This document shows, one piece after another, positions 58,420-64,000 of a stretch of DNA of 64,000 nucleotides. Each line of letters opens with the position of its first letter. Position 1 is the first letter of the stretch. Origin of the DNA: Bactrocera neohumeralis (lineage: Eukaryota; Arthropoda; Insecta; Diptera; Tephritidae); the NCBI RefSeq assembly GCF_024586455.1, contig NC_065921.1:90270061-90334060 (forward strand), given 5' to 3'. The notes beneath the pieces were generated by a model that was not told the origin of the DNA, ran no database searches, and saw only the letters and a list, made by a program, of their open reading frames with translations. Position numbers and translations under genes: made by a program.

Positions 58420-59046
58420 AGAAACACAAATTTATTAGTATAAGTACATTGCTATTTAATCGGTAGAAATTTTGATTTGAACTTTGAGAACGATTTGCTC
58501 AAATATTGTAATTTAAATCACTTTAATAAAAAAAACCCTTAATAATAAAATATTGCATGTTCATGCGATTTTAAATTAATAATTTTGTATGACTCCATCA
58601 GACTATTAAAATGCGAAGTACATAATATCAATCGAAAAATTTGAATATTTTGTACTTTCATAACTTTATATTTGGAGATTCCGTGTGGCTTTATTGAAAT
58701 ATTTTAGAATATTATGCCTCAATTTATCAGTTTCCCAACTAAGTAATTTTGTGAACTTGTCATACATTTAATTATTGCAAATTAATCTGGAGTATTTTCC
58801 CTAATGATCTTAAAAAAATTAGTAAACATTGTAGGCATTACTATATTGTTATTGGTTTAATTACCTTAAAATATTTAAAAATAACATTCTCCAAGCTCCT
58901 AATTTCAGCAGCGTAATGCTAAAGCATTAAAGTTTAAATATATATGTATATGTCATATGGAAATTAGTATAGAATTTTAATTAAATAGTTATTTTATCTA
59001 ATTTTGCTAGAATTATGTATGTATGTAAGTTATTTAAACCAACTAT
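58420..59046 (-). other. SERCA 3' UTR region
   Basis: A+T-rich DNA downstream of the SERCA stop codon, presumably 3' UTR plus the upstream region of the small secreted-peptide candidate. No other feature. Confidence 0.4.
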
Positions 59047-62000
59047 TTAAAGCGTCATTGCATACAAGAGGCCAAAGAAAACGGCCCACATCAAAACAAT
59101 CCCATGCATTTTTAGAATTGGGCTCTCACCGTCAGTAATCTTTCTAGCAACGAATTTCAGCGTTTCATCTAATAAAACTACAGGAATTGAAAATTTCATC
59201 ACAGTTAGCCACTCTTCCCCTGACAATGGGGTTACTTGGAAAACGGTCTTAAAAAAAGGAGAAAACAAATATATATACATATATATATATATATTGAGAA
59301 TATTTTATACTTAACACTTACAGAAAGGACTTCCACATAAAGGATAACAAAATGAAGTGTGAAGGACAGAGCCATTGAACCAATTAGCCACATATTGCAC
59401 CATGGGGGCATAGTAATAAGGGACTGATTTTCTGAAAGGCTGCGTAAGAAAGAATTGTGTAGTAATTATTAGTTGTATATATTGGTTTTGTTTGTTACCT
59501 GTTCATAGCGTTCAGCATTTCAATTGTAACAAGCACGGATAAAGCCATGGTCATTGCATGAGGATCACTGAATATCTTACAGTCTACTCCTTTAAAGTCA
59601 TCTCCTGTACCAGTACATGACAAATGATGTGTCAGTTGCCAGTAGGTTAAGTGAGGGCCTGTCTCAGCAAAGATGAACCACCAAGCTGCAGCACCAACTG
59701 TGGCAGCACCAACATAACCACCAATAGCCATGTATCTATAAGTAGATTATTATTTTTAATGCATTGACAATATATATGAAGATTTAAATAAATACCGGAA
59801 GAACAACCATCCAGAAATAAGACCTTCGTCGGCTTTGCGTGGAGGTTTCTCCATAATATCCAAGTCAGGGGGATTGAATCCGAGAGCAGTTGCTGGAAGA
59901 CCATCTGTTACCTGTATATATATACATACATTGCTTAATTAGTAATTTCTTTAATTTGCAAATTTTTGAATATTACTTACCAAATTAACCCACAATAGTT
60001 GTACAGGAATCAAAGCTTCGGGTAATCCTAAAGCAGCGGTTAAAAAGATAGACACAACCTCGCCAATATTTGAAGAAATAAGGTAACGAATAAATTGCTT
60101 CATGTTATTATAAATAGCACGACCTTCTTCAACAGCAGATACAATGGATGAGAAGTTATCATCAGCCAACACCATCTCAGCGGCTGATTTAGCTACAGCA
60201 GTACCTGAACCCATTGCAATGCCAATTTCAGCTTTCTTAAGAGCAGGGGCATCATTGACACCATCACCAGTCATAGCAGAAATTTCATTCATGCTTTGTA
60301 GATATTCAACAATTTTTGATTTGTGTTGTGGCTCTACGCGAGAAAAGAGCCGGGCTCGGCCACAAGCCGCTTTTTGCTCTGCGGGTGAAAGATCATCAAA
60401 TTCACGACCGGAATATGATTTATTAGCAGTGTCTTCGTCTTCACCGAAAACACCGATGCGACGGCAAATTGCTTCAGCGGTTGCCTTGTTATCACCAGTT
60501 ATTACAATTACTCGGATGCCTGCTGCTCGGCAACGTACAATAGAATCGAAAACTTCTTTACGTGGAGGATCCAACATACCCACGACACCAACAAATGTTA
60601 AATTTATTTCATATTGATAGAATTTGGTGGAATCTCCCAAATCCATTTCATCTGGCCGCATAGGACTATCCGCTACAGCTAGAGCAAGACAACGCAAAGT
60701 ATCTCTTCCAGTACCATACTGTCCAGTCAAAGCCAAAATTTTGCTCTTAAGAGTTGAAGTCAGTGGCACTTTGCTTGTTCCAACACGTGCATGTGTACAA
60801 CGTTCCAAAACACCCTCGGGCGCCCCTTTTACGAATAATTTTGGACCAGTTCCCAATCGGGATGCTTTCAGTGGTGTACAGTATGAAGACATTGATTTAC
60901 GGTCACGGGAGAACTCAAGAGTGAATTCCTTTTTCCACTTCGTTTCGATTTCTTGACGCACAACAATAGCGGCGGAACGACGATCGAGGCCAGTCTTATT
61001 GACACTGAATGGATTCAATTTTTCAGCAAGTACAATTAAAGCCGTTTCTGTGGCTTCACCAACCTTTTCGAAACATTGTTTGAACTCATTGTAATCGATT
61101 GCGGAATCATTGCACATAATACAAATAGTAGCTAACTCCTGAAGGGCTTCATATTCCGAAGCTTTTACCCGTTGGCCTCCCAAGAAGAGCTCACCCAAAG
61201 GTTCATATGTTGATCCAGTCAGTTCAAACTCGAGGAAACTACTGTCGCTACCTTCAACCTTTTCGAAAATAAACATTCTTGATACCGACATTTGGTTTGT
61301 AGTTAATGTGCCAGTCTTATCTGAGCAAATCACCGATGTACAACCTAATGTTTCTACAGATGGCAATGAACGAACAATAGCATTTTTTTTTGCCATGCGG
61401 CGGGTTCCCAAAGCCAAACAAGTTGTAATTACAGCTGGTAAACCCTCTGGAATAGCAGCAACAGCCAATGCTACAGCAATCTTGAAGTAGTATATAGCAC
61501 CTTTTATCCACGAACCGCCATGAGCGGGATCATTGAAATGACCAATATTTATTGCCCATACAGCAACACAAATAATAGAAATCACTTTTGACAGCTGCTC
61601 GCCAAATTCGTCCAATTTTTGTTGTAATGGAGTTTTAATTTCCTCTGTCTCTGACATTTCTGTGCGAATTTTGCCAATCGCTGTATTCAAACCCGTACCA
61701 ATGACCACGCCTCGAGCTTTACCAGCTGCCACATTTGTACCCGAAAATAAAATATTCTTTTTATCCTGGTTAACGGCGCGTGGATCAGGAATAGGATCTG
61801 TGTGTTTTATAACAGACACCGATTCACCAGTCAAAATTGATTGATCGATTCGTAAAGTAGTGGAGTAGATATGTGTTAGTCGAATATCAGCAGGAATTTT
61901 ATCTCCAACGGATACTTCAACTATATCTCCAGGAACAATTTCCTTCGCTCTAATTTTCTGAATTCCAGATTTATCTTGACGAACTACTTTACCCATTTCT

Positions 62001-62636
62001 GGCTCATATTCTTTGAGGGCCTCGATTGCAGACTCAGCATTTCGTTCTTGCCATACACCTACGACGGCATTTGCTATCAAAATTAAAAGAATAACTAAAG
62101 GTTCTACAAATGCTGTGAATGTATCCTCGTGCTCTTCAAATAAAGCTAAGACCTGAAAAAATATGAAATCAAATTTTATAGTACAGTCAAATAATTGAAA
62201 TTATTCATTTCTAAACATATGTTTGTGCATACATACATATATGTACGTACACACATTATAGATGAATTTAAAAGAAAATTAAACTTACAAAAGAAATGAT
62301 AGCGGCCAATAACAGAATTTTCACAAGAAGATCGTCAAATTGTTCTAAAACAAGTTGCCAAATAGTTTTTCCTGAAAAAAATTCCTTTTTTGTTAATTAA
62401 TTTATTTTTTTAGTAGAATATACTTTAAATACCTTCCTCCGTAGGCAGCTCTGAAAGAGAAAGAGTAGAACAATTAGTAAATTTAACAAAAAAAATTTAA
62501 ACATATAATAAATATTACCATTTGGACCATATTTTTTTTGATTGGCTTTAACTTGTTCCAATGTAAGTCCGCGTTCAGAGTCTGTGCCAAAAAAGTTCAA
62601 GGCTTGTTCGACGGTTTTAGCGTGGCCGTCTTCCAT
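59047..62636 (-). CDS. SERCA: Sarco/endoplasmic reticulum Ca2+-ATPase
   Basis: Eight coding exons: 62519-62636, 62433-62450, 62289-62371, 59981-62152, 59796-59911, 59499-59735, 59322-59439 and 59047-59247, all in phase; 1,020 residues, exactly the long Drosophila isoform. SERCA pumps two Ca2+ per ATP into the ER/SR and ends muscle contraction. Seen: the N-terminal actuator start (EDGHAKTVEQALNFFGTD), TGES loop (ILTGESVSV), Ca2+-site helix M4 (PEGLPAVITT), phosphorylation motif CSDKTGTLTTNQM, KGAPEGV nucleotide-binding region, and hinge TGDGVNDAPALKKAEIG. Exon 2 is an 18-nt micro-exon (ELPTEE). The C terminus KMHGIVLMWAVFFGLLYAM is the membrane-spanning tail of the long form. A donor-like G|GTGAGA inside the last exon may give a shorter form. 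A 5' UTR intron ends at about 62667. Confidence 0.98.
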
Positions 62637-62644
62637 TGTTACTG

Positions 62645-64000
62645 ATTATCGACGCGCAGGAATTCTGTAAAATTAGTATACAAATTTAAATTCAATATTA
62701 TATTGCATATATGTAAACAGTTTTGTACGATTATGACATGAGAAATGTGAAGAATAACGCATTGACTTGTTAAAACTTATTGCAGACAATTAATCTTTGA
62801 TTATATACGATTTGATTAAAAACCATTTTTAATAAGCATTGGGATTTTACACTGCAGGCTACCCATTGCAATTCCTTCTTTTTATATTGGGTTGTTAGTA
62901 CTTCATTAAATAAATGTATTTATGCACTGGTTAAAACAAATAAAATATTAACTAAGTTTATTTGATGCAATAATTATGACATTTGGAAATGGTCATTTGA
63001 TTTCACTGTATTTGAATGACGTGGACTTTTTTATCGAAAAATGTCGAATTTAAAAAAAATACTAGTTCTGGACTGTTGTGCCATTCGTTTCTTATATGCA
63101 ATATGAAACAATTTAACAATTTATATATTTTCACATACTTTGTTATGTTATCAAAATTTTAAGGTCCAGTTATATATTTCATTACATGATTTAAAGCACT
63201 AAAGAATACTTAAATAACTAAAAATACTCTTATACATACATAGATAATTTTAAAACGAAACGTTTGTCACAATTTATTGTAATAAAATAATATTAGTGAT
63301 CACGTTTTGAGCATTAATTCCACAAAAAAAAAGACCTTAAGTCCAATATGAGAGTTTTTGAGCATACGTACATATTTCTCTAAATTATATCCAAATTGCA
63401 TTTACTTGGTTAGATCAGGAGGTAGTCCGCTGCACTCCTATTTTTTGACAAATTCCCAGCAACCAGAAAACGACACTTTGAACTATGTACATTTACTTAA
63501 TACCCTTAAATACTTTAGTTTTAATTAAATCGTCATAAATTGTATTATTTTATGTGCTACTTTAGTAATGAGAAATACTAAAAAAAAGACAAGCGCGATG
63601 GTGAATAATGGTGTAGAACGCAACGTTATACGATATGGAGGAAGCATGGCCTGACAGCTGGCTTTTGAAGTGTTGCCAATTAATAAAAAATAATTGCAAA
63701 ACACTCAGAAAAAATGCATGTGATTGAAAACCGCAAAATTTTAAAATTACATATAATACATCAAAAAGGTTTCCCAAATGATGATAAAAAAAATGAAACA
63801 AATTATTATTTAAATTAATTAAGTTCATTTATCGTATTTATTTCAAACTGTGTATATTCCTATTTTGTAAAATTCTCTTTAACATGTTAAAAAAAATTCT
63901 CCGAACATTTTATATTCATAAAATGAAGTTATTTACAAAAATAAATCAGAAAAAGCAAATCTGGTTTCCTATTTAATATTTAAGAACCCGAAATTTTTAA
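62645..64000. other. SERCA 5' UTR intron/upstream region
   Basis: TTTTACAG at about 62667-62674 (minus strand) just upstream of the SERCA start codon implies that most of this stretch is a 5' UTR intron. No exon, repeat or other gene was recognised. Confidence 0.5.

Overview
The window is nuclear DNA from a higher dipteran, most likely a tephritid-type fruit fly. Evidence: strong A+T bias, short GT..AG introns (many of 55-100 nt), ubiquitous ACAT/ATGT tetranucleotide runs, and proteins that read as close relatives of Drosophila ones. The gene set (eIF5A, RpL12, Mlp60A, RpL39, SERCA) corresponds to Drosophila cytogenetic region 60A-B on Muller element C. The p120-catenin gene, heterochromatic on the same arm in D. 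melanogaster, sits among them here. Species assignment is inference. All gene models below were spliced by hand from the sequence, with exon phases checked.

Layout. 1-5.6 kb: eIF5A (minus, last exon outside the window), RpL12 (plus), a SEPT6-group septin (minus). 6.3-9.4 kb: a large tandem satellite made of a 233-bp dimer. 9.65-14.9 kb: a pickpocket-type DEG/ENaC channel gene (minus) whose introns hold a piggyBac-type MITE, a TA-flanked MITE and an inverted block of the same satellite. 15.7-18.9 kb: a large Ser/Thr/Asn-rich protein of unknown function (minus). 20.2-25.9 kb: srGAP homologue with F-BAR, RhoGAP and SH3 domains (minus). 28.4-30.4 kb: a tetraspanin (minus). 33.7-39.1 kb: muscle LIM protein Mlp60A (plus) with a short one-LIM and a long five-LIM form and two pairs of apparently mutually exclusive exons. 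41.7-43.3 kb: a GT49 (B4GAT1/LARGE-like) glycosyltransferase (plus). 43.9-48.5 kb: p120-catenin (minus), with a degenerate Tc1-like transposon in its first coding intron. 50-52.7 kb: CCDC25 homologue and RpL39 (plus). 53.2-54.0 kb: a third, diverged satellite block. 55.6-57.1 kb: SLC35B4/Efr nucleotide-sugar transporter (plus). 57.8-58.4 kb: an apparently undescribed three-exon gene for a small secreted peptide (minus). 59.0-62.6 kb: SERCA calcium pump (minus).

The genes are independent transcription units, not an operon. Functional themes: protein synthesis (eIF5A, RpL12, RpL39), muscle (Mlp60A, SERCA), actin, membrane and adhesion control (septin, srGAP, p120-catenin, tetraspanin), and glycosylation (GT49 enzyme, Efr). 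The least expected items are the satellite, whose monomers carry a consensus TATA box and initiator at the canonical spacing; the nested alternative exons of Mlp60A; the candidate secreted-peptide gene; and a homopolymer frameshift near the srGAP C terminus.
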